DNA of 64,000 nt from Stenogyne calaminthoides (taxonomy: Eukaryota > Streptophyta > Magnoliopsida > Lamiales > Lamiaceae): assembly GCA_037126765.1 (NCBI GenBank), contig JBBCBC010000022.1:15591758-15655757 (forward strand), given 5' to 3'. The notes below the pieces were generated by a model. The model did not search any database. It saw only the letters and a list, made by a program, of their open reading frames with translations, and was not told where the DNA came from. The translations under genes and the position numbers were made by a program. Numbering within the stretch: the stretch's first letter is position 1; each line of letters begins with the position of its first letter. Positions 51,601 through 60,461 of the stretch are shown here, piece by piece.

Positions 51601-52233
51601 CAACCTCAGAAGAAAGTCTTCAACTCCAGAGAGGCTCTGATGACACTCCAAAAAGAACAAGCTAAGAAAGTTATTTGCTTGGGCCTTAGAACTTCGTGAT
51701 CGAAAAAGAGATAGACGAAGAGCGTAAACGGCGGAGTGACTTCGTAAAGTTTATGAGCAAGAGGAAGGAACATCGAAAAAGCTGAAGTGGCCCCATGTTG
51801 ATAAATGGATGCCCATTAAACTCAACGACATGTGGGAAGAAGTGAAGAGAACCTTCTGGTTCAATTTTGATGTTCTCAGGGAATGGAGAAGGGAAGGCTC
51901 AGATCAGAACGAAGCTTTCATTGAACATCTTCTCACCTTTTATCCAAAGTATCTACAAAGCTGGATTAACCTTGCGGATGAAGGTGGAGTACAGATAGTA
52001 GCCCCCGGTCCATATTCCTATCCTCCTCCGAAACTTGGTAATGGCTTGGTAAAAAAGAAAAGGCCATTCTGCAAGAAATTGCTCGATCTGTTTTGGTCGA
52101 TGGGACTAATCTAGAAACAAATCCGGACATCATCAGGGAAAGAAATGAGCTGAAGAAGAGATTCTTCGGAATGTTTGATCTGGAAGTGCCCACTGATGAA
52201 ATCGAAAATGAAATGAACAGAAAGGTAAGATGA
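48675..52233 (+). pseudogene. Accessory ORF downstream of pol in element B (function unknown)
   Basis: An open frame from ATG 48675 (context AAAATGG) runs 260 codons to 49457, then continues in shifted frames to a TGA near 52231, suggesting an ancestral protein of about 1,180 residues. The N-terminal part has PWYEFIVPLES, a VIEFICNLK...VDFERELCIIP stretch and a later LMAAIEASPITDFNWLKFLV stretch; their spacing recalls the 'putative plant transposon protein' domain found in many plant retroelement proteins, a resemblance by eye only. The middle (49480-49700) is Lys/Glu-rich with KRRRLVVLTDDGSSDSEE. The 50725-51130 part is heptad-like and probably coiled coil. A basic KRKALGVVQPVSKRAK segment near 51495 could be nuclear-localising. 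The C-terminal part has WEEVKRTFWFNFDVLREW and a Pro/Tyr-rich PGPYSYPPPK. SIRE/Maximus elements often carry an extra ORF here, sometimes env-like; I see no signal peptide or obvious transmembrane segment in the open part. Frame breaks coincide with CG-enriched patches. Confidence 0.6.
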
Positions 52234-52600
52234 AGAGCCAAATCAAAGACTAAAACCGAAGACTCGAGAAGATTTTGTGTTTTTCAAATGTTTGTCTTTT
52301 TGATTTTGTTTGATAAATTCATTGTAATCTGTAAAAAGCTACACTTATCATCAATGAAGATTTATCATTATGCTCAAAAGATAATACCTCATTATCTTAT
52401 TTTACATGTCTTTTGATATGCTGTTTCTTGATTGTTTGGTGATGAAATTCTTGGGAGACTCAAAAATTTTTTTGAGATTCTCTCGATTCAGAAAATCTGT
52501 TGGGACATAACCAATCTTGTAATAGATAAAAACTGAAACACGAGAATAGGTTATATACTTGTAACAAGATAGGTTTTGACATCATCAAAAAGGGGGAAAT
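52234..52600 (+). other. 3' untranslated region of element B with polypurine tract
   Basis: Non-coding, T-rich DNA between the accessory ORF and the 3' LTR. It ends in AAAAAGGGGGAAAT (about 52587-52600), the polypurine tract that primes plus-strand DNA synthesis, directly before the LTR start TGTTGGGAG at 52601. Confidence 0.8.
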
Positions 52601-52794
52601 TGTTGGGAGATGAATTTAATAAAAGATTATATGATTTTGATTAAGATCCCAAAACCCCTGAGTATGACATGTTCAGTAATGATCTTGATAGTTGAGTCGA
52701 TTTGAGTTTTAGAGTATTCGTGATGTTATCTCGCAAAATGTATAAGTCGGCGATATAGTTTCGAGAATAGTCTCAAGACTCAATATGAAACCGA

Positions 52795-52930
52795 GAGATC
52801 AAGACTTCGAGATGAAGACTCAAGATAAACAACAAGATAAATCAAGACTCGAAGACTCAAGACTCGAAGACTCAAGACACAAGATCAAGACCGAGTATCC
52901 AAGATCAAGAATACTAAAAGCACGAAGAAT
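52795..52930 (+). repeat. U3 short repeats (GACTCAAGA / GACTCGAAGA)
   Basis: Many copies of a roughly 10-15 bp word built on (A)AGACTC(A)AGA/GAAGA. The equivalent part of LTR C (60768-60852) has repeated CTGAAGA words instead. U3 repeats of this kind often bind host transcription factors; that role is inferred, and the original sequence here is probably distorted. Confidence 0.55.
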
Positions 52931-53419
52931 TATCAAGACTCAATAATATATACTGAATGCTCAGTATGAACCTGAATGTTCCGAGGCACTGAATATATCT
53001 ATCTAAAGGATGCAATACTGAGAGAAACGCGATGCCTTAGAAAGTTAGATATTGCCAAGACATTCAAATGCGAGATAAAAGGAACTAAGTCAAGTATTGT
53101 TAAGGTTATATCAAACTCGAGTTTGTAATCAAAAAGAGCCGTAAAAGGTGTCTACCCTTAATCGAAGACAAAAGTCAAAAAGAGGAAGATGACACCGCAC
53201 TATACCATCTTGACAAAGACAAGACAAGCAAAAAAGATGTTAGATGTCACGAAAGTTCCAATTTGCAAAAAGTGAAGACCGGCTACATGAAAGGCTATTG
53301 CCTAAAAACGTGTTAGGGAGTTTCAAACTCTAAATATAGCCGTTTCTCACACACCATAAGAGGAACTCTCTCGCTATCTCTCCAACGGATAGTTTTCAAG
53401 AGTGACCTTGGTGTATGCC

Positions 53420-53457
53420 TATAAATCTTGGTGACCCTCTACATAGTAAGGTTACGG
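53420..53457 (+). promoter_or_regulatory. Core promoter of LTR B
   Basis: TATAAAT at 53420-53426 and GGTTACGG at 53450-53457, start to start 30 bp. A CTCTCCAACGG word lies upstream (near 53379). Transcription is inferred to start near the GGTTACGG block, marking the U3/R border. Confidence 0.7.
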
Positions 53458-53734
53458 AAATTTATACTGCAACAAGAGCTCAAACTTATTCTTGCAAAAG
53501 TTAAAGCACTCGAAATACCTTGAATTTCCCAAGTGCTTTTATATTGAAGAGAGCTCACTTTACTAAGCCAAGCTTGATAAGATTTATCCAAAGCTTAGTC
53601 GAGATATCCTAACCCTTTGCATTGTGCTTTATTGTAAAGGATATCTCATCCTAGTTGGAAACCAACAAAGAAACCCCAAACCCTTGAGAAGGTAGTTGGA
53701 GTGTGTTTGTTGGTGAGTAGAGTTGTAAAGAGTT

Positions 53735-53960
53735 AGTAAACTCACGCGAGTAGTCGAAAAAACTCTAGAGAAGAAGTTAGTAAGCTGCTGTGGGGTAGTC
53801 CGAAAGCTTGTGTGTGATTGAGTAAGTAAACTACGGAGGTAGTCGAAAAACTCAAGGTCGGGTTGAGTAAGTAAACTCGTGGAGTAGTCGTAAAACTCGA
53901 GGGCGAAGTTGAGTAAGTAAACTACGAGGTAGTCAGAAAGCTCAGTTTGATAGTGAATTT
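53735..53960 (+). repeat. ~45-bp tandem repeats in LTR B (5 units)
   Basis: AGTAAAC/AGTAAGC words start units at 53735, 53779, 53825, 53870 and 53916. LTRs A and C have four units, so one extra unit explains part of the greater length of LTR B. CpG is common in these units and nearly absent from those of LTR C. Confidence 0.75.
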
Positions 53961-54469
53961 CTCTGAAGAGTCAGGGAGAGTGGATGTAGGAGCTTGAGTC
54001 TCTGAACCACTATAACTGCTGTGTTTGCTTTCCTTATCTGTGCTTAATTGTTGCATCAACTTGATTTTGAAAGTATACTTTTCACTGATATTCAGTTGGA
54101 ATCAATCCACTGAAAGTTGCATAAGTGATTCACAGCCTAATCACTATTTCATAAGGGAAAGTTTTTTTTTGACAAAAAGCTTAAAACGAGTATAATCTAA
54201 GGGCCAACCATTCAAGACGGTCGAGTAGCTAGAACAGATAGTTACCAAACCGAACTCTCATCCGAGGATTGATGAAGTTAGTTATCGATCCAAGCAACTC
54301 GGGATCTCGACACTTCGTGGACTCGGTTGGATTATCCGAGGTATCTGGAAGCTCTTCAGATCACTGCCTCTCGAGACTTTGACTCGGAAGCGATCTATGC
54401 TTCTCGAACCTAATCTTGAGGATTTTCCGACCCAAGTGACCTCGATAAAAAAAGTTTTAAAATCACTGA

Positions 54470-54499
54470 ACACGTGTATTCCCCCCCATACACGTGTAA
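54470..54499 (+). promoter_or_regulatory. Inverted G-box pair with C-rich loop, LTR B 3' end
   Basis: ACACGTGTAT, a run of C, then ATACACGTGT. Each arm contains CACGTG (54471-54476 and 54491-54496), 20 bp apart. It ends 24 bp before the LTR end. LTR C has the same arrangement. It may act as an RNA stem-loop in R/U5, as a pair of G-boxes for bZIP/bHLH factors, or both; the sequence alone cannot tell. Confidence 0.6.
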
Positions 54500-54523
54500 G
54501 ACTCGTTCTCACCGGGACCAACA

Positions 54524-55823
54524 GAGGGCAAGTAGGAATCATCAATGCCAGACATATCTGCAACCATAGCTTTCTGTCCCCTCAGACTCTGTTCTCTTCG
54601 CTTTTCTCCTCTCTTTCTTTGGGGGGCGTGTCGACAATGTCCCGATCAGTAGTGGCACGGTTTCGGCGATTATAGCACACTCTTGAATCCCCTGAGCTTC
54701 CTCTGCCTGGAGAGTCGTGTCTTCTGTAATGCCTGTCAGGAGACTTCCCATTCTATCGATAGTCAGAACCTTTCCTATCTGATCGATCATCACGTCTACT
54801 TTCTTTCCGGTCATCTCTTCGATCATCCTTCCTTTCGTCAGAATGATCGTCTTGTCTTTCTTCTCTTCTGTTATCTCGATTGTCAGATGAACGATACCTC
54901 TCTTGCGATCTATCAGATGAACGATGATCTCTTCCTCTATTCCTTTGATAGTCATCATAAAACTTCTTGTATTTGCCCATTTGAACATTTGTTCTTTCCA
55001 GCTTTCTTGTCAATAAGGCAATTTGTTCAACTTGACTGATGATGTTTCCAACTGGTTCCACAATTCGTGAACTACTACTTGCTGCCTGAAATGCAACAGA
55101 TTTGGGATTAGGAGTAGTTTCAGCTGGGACATCATCAGATCCTTGTCCTCTCTCGATCAGGTCGAACTCATGATCTTTCAAACTGAAGATTAGATCATTT
55201 GTTTTCATTGTAGCAATATCTTGATAGTCCTTAATCACAGTCACCTTCGTATCCCATTTCTTAGTCAGCGATCTGAGAATCTTGTTGTTAATATCCTTGT
55301 TTGACATTACTCGTCCGAGATCACAAAGTCGGTTGACTCCTCGTGTGATCCTTCCATCAAACTGATCAACTGTTTCATTCGGCAACATCTTGAGTTTCTC
55401 AAATACTACCAGACCAGCTTGCAGTCTGCTGTCCTTGGTCTGTTCATTTCCTCTGCAGATTTCAGAAAGCGTATCCCAGACATCCTTAGCTACGTTCAGG
55501 TACTTCACTTTCTCTCTTGTAGTAACATCCATGGTTTTCATGATGAGATGTCTGGCAACAGTATCCAGGTTAGACAGTTTTCTCTCATCTGCATCCATCA
55601 AAGAGGGACTCTTTCTAATTCTTGCTCCAACTGGTTGAGTAGGATCTAGTTCTCCTGCTTCAGCTGGATTATAGTGATAGATGATAATCGGTCCTATCTC
55701 AAGAATCTCATGCATTCTGTTGCTAATCACTCCCAGATGGTCTCTCATGTCTATGGACCAATCTCCATACTCATCAACAGAAAACATGGGTAGATTATGA
55801 TGCATACCTGAAGTGTTATCCAT
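54524..55823 (-). pseudogene. gag: Element D gag, interrupted
   Basis: ATG at 55823 opens MDNTSGMHHNLPMFSVDEYG, a typical copia gag start, and the frame runs on to an in-frame TAG at 54753-54755. The UBN2-type gag domain is clear: NLDTVARHLIMKTMD, then VWDTLSEICRGNEQTKDSRL, VVFEKLKMLPNETVDQFDGR and KILRSLTKKWDTKV. A PKSVAFQAASSSS linker and LTRKLERTNVQMGKYKKFYD follow, then an unusually long Arg/Asp-rich tail (about 60 residues of mixed charge). Beyond the TAG the same frame reaches a zinc knuckle near 54677-54640 in which the second Cys is Arg (CGC) and a one-base loss removes the Gly-His pair. KAMVADMSG-like text then follows up to the B junction. Gag would form the particle and bind RNA; this copy is dead. 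Confidence 0.88.
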
Positions 55824-55950
55824 GCTTGTGGTGATTTTGTTTTTAAGAAAATGAGTTTTAAAAACGGTTTTCAAAGATTAGTTCAAGTGACCACAAAGGT
55901 TCTTCCTCAAGAACCAATGATATCCAAAGCCAGTGGTCGGTAGAACCACT

Positions 55951-55962
55951 GCTCTGATACCA
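55951..55962 (-). other. Primer-binding site of element D
   Basis: GCTCTGATACCA on the plus strand is TGGTATCAGAGC on the element strand, complementary to the 3' end of initiator Met-tRNA. It lies two bases inside the LTR edge at 55965. Confidence 0.92.
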
Positions 55963-55993
55963 CTTGTAAGTCCCGAACGGATTTCAGTGAGGG

Positions 55994-56028
55994 TTGAAGT
56001 CTAGAGGGGAGGGGTGAATAGACTTCAA
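55994..56028 (-). promoter_or_regulatory. C-rich stem-loop near the LTR D 3' end
   Basis: Ten-base perfect inverted arms TTGAAGTCTA (55994-56003) and TAGACTTCAA (56019-56028) enclose a 15-base spacer that is CCCCTCCCC-rich on the element strand. The arm nearest the end lies 29 bp from the LTR end. It parallels the CACGTG-armed C-rich loops in LTRs B and C in position and design but not in arm sequence. Confidence 0.6.
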
Positions 56029-56692
56029 AAACTTTTTAGTGGATCAGGTGTGTTTGCACGTATGTCTAATCAGAGTGCGATGTGAATCAGTTTGGACTGA
56101 TATCTGACTTACTGATCTAGAAGATAGATCAGTTCGGCGTCTATCAACTTAACTGATAGTGCGGAAGATAAGTTAACCCGTGTAGAAAACCAGTTTTACT
56201 CAAATGCAAACTGATCAGATCAGTAGCTTGATGTTAATCTGATTTAGGTACTGAATATGCATGCAAATAACAAGTTGTGTGCAGATGTGTACAGCAAGAT
56301 TAAAGGCACACATATTTATAGTGGTTCGGACAACTTGTCTACGTGCACTCTTCCCTATCAGCAGGGGCACCAACTTAACCAACTTGGACTTAGTTTATTG
56401 TGTTAGTCCAACACAGTACAACCAACAGATATTTAACGGGTTCACACTCAACCAATCCCAGAAATCTAAACTAGAAACCCTAGATAGAAATCTTGCTATA
56501 ACAAACTTAACCTAACAGTGTTTTGGTATAAGATTTGTTTTGTTCCAACTGGAATACTATCCTATCTTCTAAGTAGCCAAGAGCTAGAGGATAAGTATTC
56601 TTCTAAGAACTAAGGGATGAACACTTAAGAATAAATCTTGAATTTGTATTCTTCGTGCGGAAATCTTGAGAGCTTTTGCTTGTATATAATTT

Positions 56693-56730
56693 CCGTAACC
56701 TTACTCTGAAGGTTTGATCCCTTATTTATA
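56693..56730 (-). promoter_or_regulatory. Core promoter of LTR D
   Basis: On the minus strand TATAAAT begins at 56730 and GGTTACGG at 56700, again exactly 30 bp apart. CTCTCCAACGG occurs just upstream on the element strand (about 56746-56756), as in LTR B. Confidence 0.7.
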
Positions 56731-57363
56731 GGCACGAAATTGAACTAGCCGTTGGAGAGCAATTCAAATTTCGGTCTATTTTAGGTAGGCTTGCAGGCTT
56801 GATTTGATGTGCGCAGAAAGGCCATGCCGTCTTCGTGCAATATTTTCCTTTCTAGTCGTTTAGCTTGATACGCCATATCCTGCAATCTTCAGAACCGTAC
56901 ATATGCGTCTCTTTCTAAGTGGCTAAACAAGTACACTTATTCGGCGTCTTGGAAAAGCTTTGACTTAAGTATACTTCGAGTCTGAGAAACATCGTATGCC
57001 TTAAGGATCGAAGAAATACTTATCGTGGTTCTTTCTTGGCCTCTACTGATCTGTTGTCCATCAGATCAGTAGTCTTGAGTCATCTGATAAGGTTGTCTTA
57101 GCTACAACTTATTGACTCTGCTGATGTCTTCATAGAGTAGGTCTTCTGATGTGATTCAGGTCTTCCTTCTGATCTTCTCTTCTGATCTTGATCCTGAACT
57201 TCACATCTGATCTTCATATATTGAGTTCCCCCTCAATATGTGACCTAATCTAAATCATCAGCTGGTTTCCTATCTATTCATCAGTCGACTAACAGGTTCA
57301 ACTGGTCCTATTATAACTGTTTTGGAACTTCCATCAAAACTCCAAATTTCCCAACACACTGGG

Positions 57364-57467
57364 CAATGTTACGTAAGAAACAATTATTGCAATGCTACGT
57401 AATTAGCGGTTATTGCAATTCTACGTAAGTAGCGGTTACTGCAGTGCTACATAAGTAGTGTTTAAAG
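57364..57467 (+). repeat. 26-bp minisatellite, 4 units
   Basis: Four consecutive 26-bp units start at 57364, 57390, 57416 and 57442, each of the form CA(A/G)T(G/T)(C/T)TAC(G/A)TAA followed by a variable half. It lies just inside the left edge of element E, where protease sequence is expected, and the period is not a multiple of three. Confidence 0.8.
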
Positions 57468-60330
57468 CAGTGGGAGAAGTGCATTTATCTTTTAGTGATA
57501 AAATTTTAGTTTTTAGAGAAGTTCTTTATGTTCCCAGTTTTAGAAAGAATTCACTTTCAGTTTCTAAAAATCTTTTGATGGATACTGAGTTTCTTCTAAT
57601 AAGAATGATATCATTGATTGAAATGATGAGTGTATCTGTTATGGGACATTGATGAACAATCTCTATATTATTATATGTGCACACCAATCGCAAAATGCAT
57701 CCTATAACACATCGACTATTTCAAGTAAAAAAAGGAAAGGTTCACCAGATGTGAACGAAACACTTCTATGACTAGGTCATTTTAATCCAAAGAGGATCCA
57801 AAGGTTGGTTCAAGATGGTTCATTGGAGTCTCTACGGGTTGAACCATTTCTATCTTGCGAATCACGTTTGGAGGGTAAAATGACCAAGAGGGCATTTGGA
57901 GCCAAGGGGAATAGAGTCAAAGAAGTGTTAGAGATCATTCACACTGACATATGTGGTCTAATGTCCAATCAAAGCAAGAGGAGGTTATGAGTATTTCGTT
58001 ACTTTGATCAATGATTACTCAAGATTTAGGTACATTTTCCTTATGAAGCATAAATTTGAGACCCTTTGATTAATTCAAGGATTTTAAGGCTCAAACAGAG
58101 AATCATAGGAAAAATATATCAAGTCTCTACGATCTGATCGTGGAGGGGAACACCTCAACGATGAATTTTTGAACTACTTCTCAGATGAAGGGATTGTATC
58201 CCAGTTGACTGCACCCAAAACCTCTCAACAAAACGGGGTTGCAGAATGAAGAAACAGAACTCCTTTTAGAAATTGTCAGATCAATGATGAGTTATGCGGA
58301 TCTACCCAAATCGTTTTGGAGTCACGCCTTGGAAACAATGGCTTACATTCTAAATTTGGTGCCATCCAAATCGGTTCCTGAAACCCCTAAAGAGTTGTGG
58401 ACCGGGCGCAAGGCCAGTTTAAGACACATGAAAATTTGGGGGTGTCCGGCATACGTGTTGGACAAGGAAGCGGTAAGTTGGATCCACAATCAGAATTAAG
58501 GTTGTTTATAGGGTACCCTAAGGGAACGAAAGGGTGCATGTTCTATGGTCCCGAAGATCAAAGGTGGTAATCAATAGGCTTTTTAGATTATTGGAAGAAG
58601 ACTATATGGACGATAAAAACCCAGAAGTGAGATTACCTTAGATGAGCTAGGAAGGCTTACCTCAATGCCAACAGTACAAGATGATATATCAAGCGTCACA
58701 GCTACACAACCGGAACCTTGTCGCAGTGGGAGGGTTGTTAGACAACCCGAGCGATTCTTGGGGATAGAAGAGTCTTCGGAATTGTTCTCCGGAGATGAAT
58801 CAAACCCATGGTCGTACAACGAGGCGATCCAAGACAAGGATGCAGAATTTTGGCAAACCGCAATGGAAGCCAAAATGGGTTCAATGGATATTAATAAAGT
58901 GTGGGAGCTAGTCGAACCACTTAATGGGTTGAAACCCATTGGATGCAAGTGGGTATACAAGAGAAAGAGGGGACTGGACGGGAAGGTGGAAACCTTTAAA
59001 GAAAGACTAGTGGCGAAAGGGTACACTCAAAAAGAAGGGATCGATTATGAGGAAACCTTTTCGCCCGTAGTCATACTCAAGTCCATCCGCATTCTCTTAT
59101 CGATTGCTGCACACCTAGATTTTGAGATCTAGCAAATGGATGTCAAGACGGCTTTCCTTAACGGATGTCTTGACGAGGAAATCTATATGCAACAACCCGA
59201 AGGCTTCATTGAAAAAGGCCAAGAGCATCTAGTTTGCAAGCTAAAGAAGTCCATTTATGGACTGAAGCAAGCATCCCGTGCTTGGAATCAATGTTTTGAT
59301 CAGGTTATAAAATCCTACGATTTTGATCAAAACAATTTCGAAAGTTGTGTTTATAAAAAGTGTGACAGAACTGCCTTGGTATTCTTAGTACTATATGTAG
59401 ACGACATTCTGCTCATCGGAAACGATGTAAAGGTGTTGTCAGAAGTAAGGGCATGGCTGTCAAAATAGTTTGATATGAAGGACTTAGGAGAAGCTAGTCC
59501 ACGTCCTAGGGATCAAGATCACTCGAGATCGCAGGAAAATGATGATTGGGCTCTCACAAGCTTCATATATAGATACCGTTTTGAAGCAATTCAGCATGCA
59601 TGATTCCAAGAAAGGCTTTGTTCCTTTTAGACACAGAATCCATCTATCCAAGGAGATGTGTCCCAAGACACCAGAGGAGATAAATTACATGAAGGGCGTT
59701 CCTTATGCTTCGACTGTAGGAAGCCTCATGTATGCAATGTTGTGCACGAGGCCAGATACCTGCTTTGCCGTTGGCATGGTAGCAAGATATCCGAGTAACC
59801 CAGGGAAAGAACATTGGACTGCAATTAAAAAAATTCTAAAGTATCTGAAGAGAACTCCGGATAGAATGTTGGTTTATCAATTAGACAGTCTAATTCCCGT
59901 CGGTTACGCGGACTCAAATTTCCAAATCAGATATAGATTCCAGAACCTATCTACCTAAGTTAGTGTGTTTTCATTTGGGATGTGTAGCCATGAAATGGAC
60001 GAGTGTGAAGCAGAAATGCATCACTGACTCAACCATGGAAGCCGGGTAAGTAGGTGCTTGTGAAGCAGTGAAGGAACCAGTTTGGCTCTAGATCTTCTTA
60101 GTGGACTTGGATGGAGTTCCGAATTTATCTAGCAATATTTGCTAGGGGCAGTTGCAAATTCAATGGAACCAAGAGTCCACGAGTCAAACAAAACACACTG
60201 AAGGAAAGAAATCTTAGACGAGAAATCGTTAAGAGAGGTGATGTAGAGGTGGCTGAGATTGCATTGGAGGATAACCTAGTTAATCTTTTCACAAAGTGTC
60301 TTACCTCTGGAAACATTCAAGAGACATGTG
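57463..60330 (+). pseudogene. pol: Element E pol remnant (protease tail to RNase H)
   Basis: It begins with the post-protease word KAVGEVHLSFSDK and VLYVPSFRKNSLSVSK (57467-57590). GAG-pre-integrase and integrase follow: GKMTKRAF and EIIHTDICG (about 57880-57960), NDYSRF (about 58007), SDRGGEH (about 58135) and SQQNGVAE, then a TGA at 58247-58249. MRSMMSYADLP-like and GCPAYVLD text follow. RT starts near 58885 (NKVWELVEPLNGLKPIGCKWVYK), has a TAG at 59130-59132 where Trp is usual before QMDVKTAFLNG, then SIYGLKQASRAWN, LYVDDILLIGND (about 59391) and a second TAG at 59466-59468. GVPYASTVGSLMYAMLCTRPD and RNase H pieces to about 60300 complete it. No intact frame exceeds one domain. Confidence 0.9.
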
Positions 60331-60363
60331 GGAGGAATGGTTGTCAAGTGCGTAGCCAATCTG

Positions 60364-60460
60364 CTTTGAGTATAAGTGGGAGAGACATTAGATGTCACGT
60401 AGTTCTACACGAGTTGTACTGTAGTATACTTAAAAGTAGACTTTGAGTATAAGTGGGAGA
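60364..60460 (+). repeat. Duplicated polypurine-tract region of element E
   Basis: The 20-base word CTTTGAGTATAAGTGGGAGA occurs at 60364-60383 and again at 60441-60460. The second copy is immediately followed by the LTR start (TGTTGGGG at 60462) and is the functional-looking polypurine tract. The first is followed by unrelated sequence. Confidence 0.8.
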
Positions 60461-60461
60461 T

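Larger units (their letters stand above)
42780..54523 (+). mobile_element. Element B: SIRE-like Ty1/copia retrotransposon, 5'-truncated by gap
   Basis: Domains run in Ty1/copia order: gag with zinc knuckle, protease DSG, integrase, RT with YVDD, RNase H. They are followed by an accessory reading region, a polypurine tract and a 3' LTR that begins TGTTGG and ends CCAACA. Copia order (integrase before RT), long LTRs, an extended gag tail carrying GLG(F/Y)IPGGTS and extra coding sequence after pol point to the SIRE/Maximus lineage. The 3' LTR abuts the gag of minus-strand element D at 54524, so B inserted into D; the target duplication would be GAGGG (54524-54528), whose partner is lost. Patches of the element show CAG/CTG shortened to CG, so part of its apparent decay may be sequencing error. 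Confidence 0.92.
52601..54523 (+). mobile_element. LTR B: complete 3' LTR (1923 bp)
   Basis: It begins TGTTGGGAGATGAATTTAAT directly after a polypurine tract and ends CCGGGACCAACA, giving TGTTGG...CCAACA ends identical to LTR C. It aligns throughout with LTR C (1742 bp) and with LTR A. Much of it shows CAG/CTG shortened to CG: AGTCGGCGATATAG near 52746 against AGTCAGCAGATATAG near 60720 in LTR C. It carries a U3 repeat zone, TATA box, five ~45-bp repeats and a C-rich inverted repeat near its 3' end. Confidence 0.95.
54524..57356 (-). mobile_element. Element D: copia retrotransposon 5' part (minus strand)
   Basis: Reading leftwards from 57356 there is a 1392-bp 5' LTR, a primer-binding site, a leader and gag. 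The element stops at 54524, where the 3' LTR of element B begins, because B inserted in the gag region just after the zinc knuckle. Its pol and 3' LTR are not in the window. The right flank CACTG (57357-57361) would be one copy of the target duplication. The sequence between LTR and gag (55824-55950) is a normal leader of about 130 bp. D shares the LTR core-promoter layout with the A/B/C family but differs in the rest of its LTR. Confidence 0.9.
55965..57356 (-). mobile_element. LTR D: complete 5' LTR (1392 bp)
   Basis: On the element strand it starts TGTTGGGAAATTTGGAG (at 57356) and ends CGTTCGGGACTTACA (at 55965), next to the primer site. It has a TATA box, the GGTTACGG block, and an inverted repeat around a C-rich core near its 3' end. 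The U3 part (about 57160-57215) contains repeated TCTGATCTT words on the plus strand. No open frame inside it looks like a gene. Confidence 0.92.

Noticed and set aside
43480..53960. A RIP-like or biological mutator explaining the CAG/CTG to CG change
   Set aside because: Known repeat-targeting mutators and cytosine deamination change bases and do not delete the middle base of CWG, and the change stops abruptly between neighbouring blocks of one element; an artefact fits better.
54683..55638. Plus-strand open frames at 54683-55039 and 55390-55638
   Set aside because: They are antisense to the well-supported gag of element D and have no recognisable domain.
56261..56515. 84-codon open frame
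   Set aside because: It lies inside LTR D on the opposite strand, with no domain and no related frame in other LTRs.
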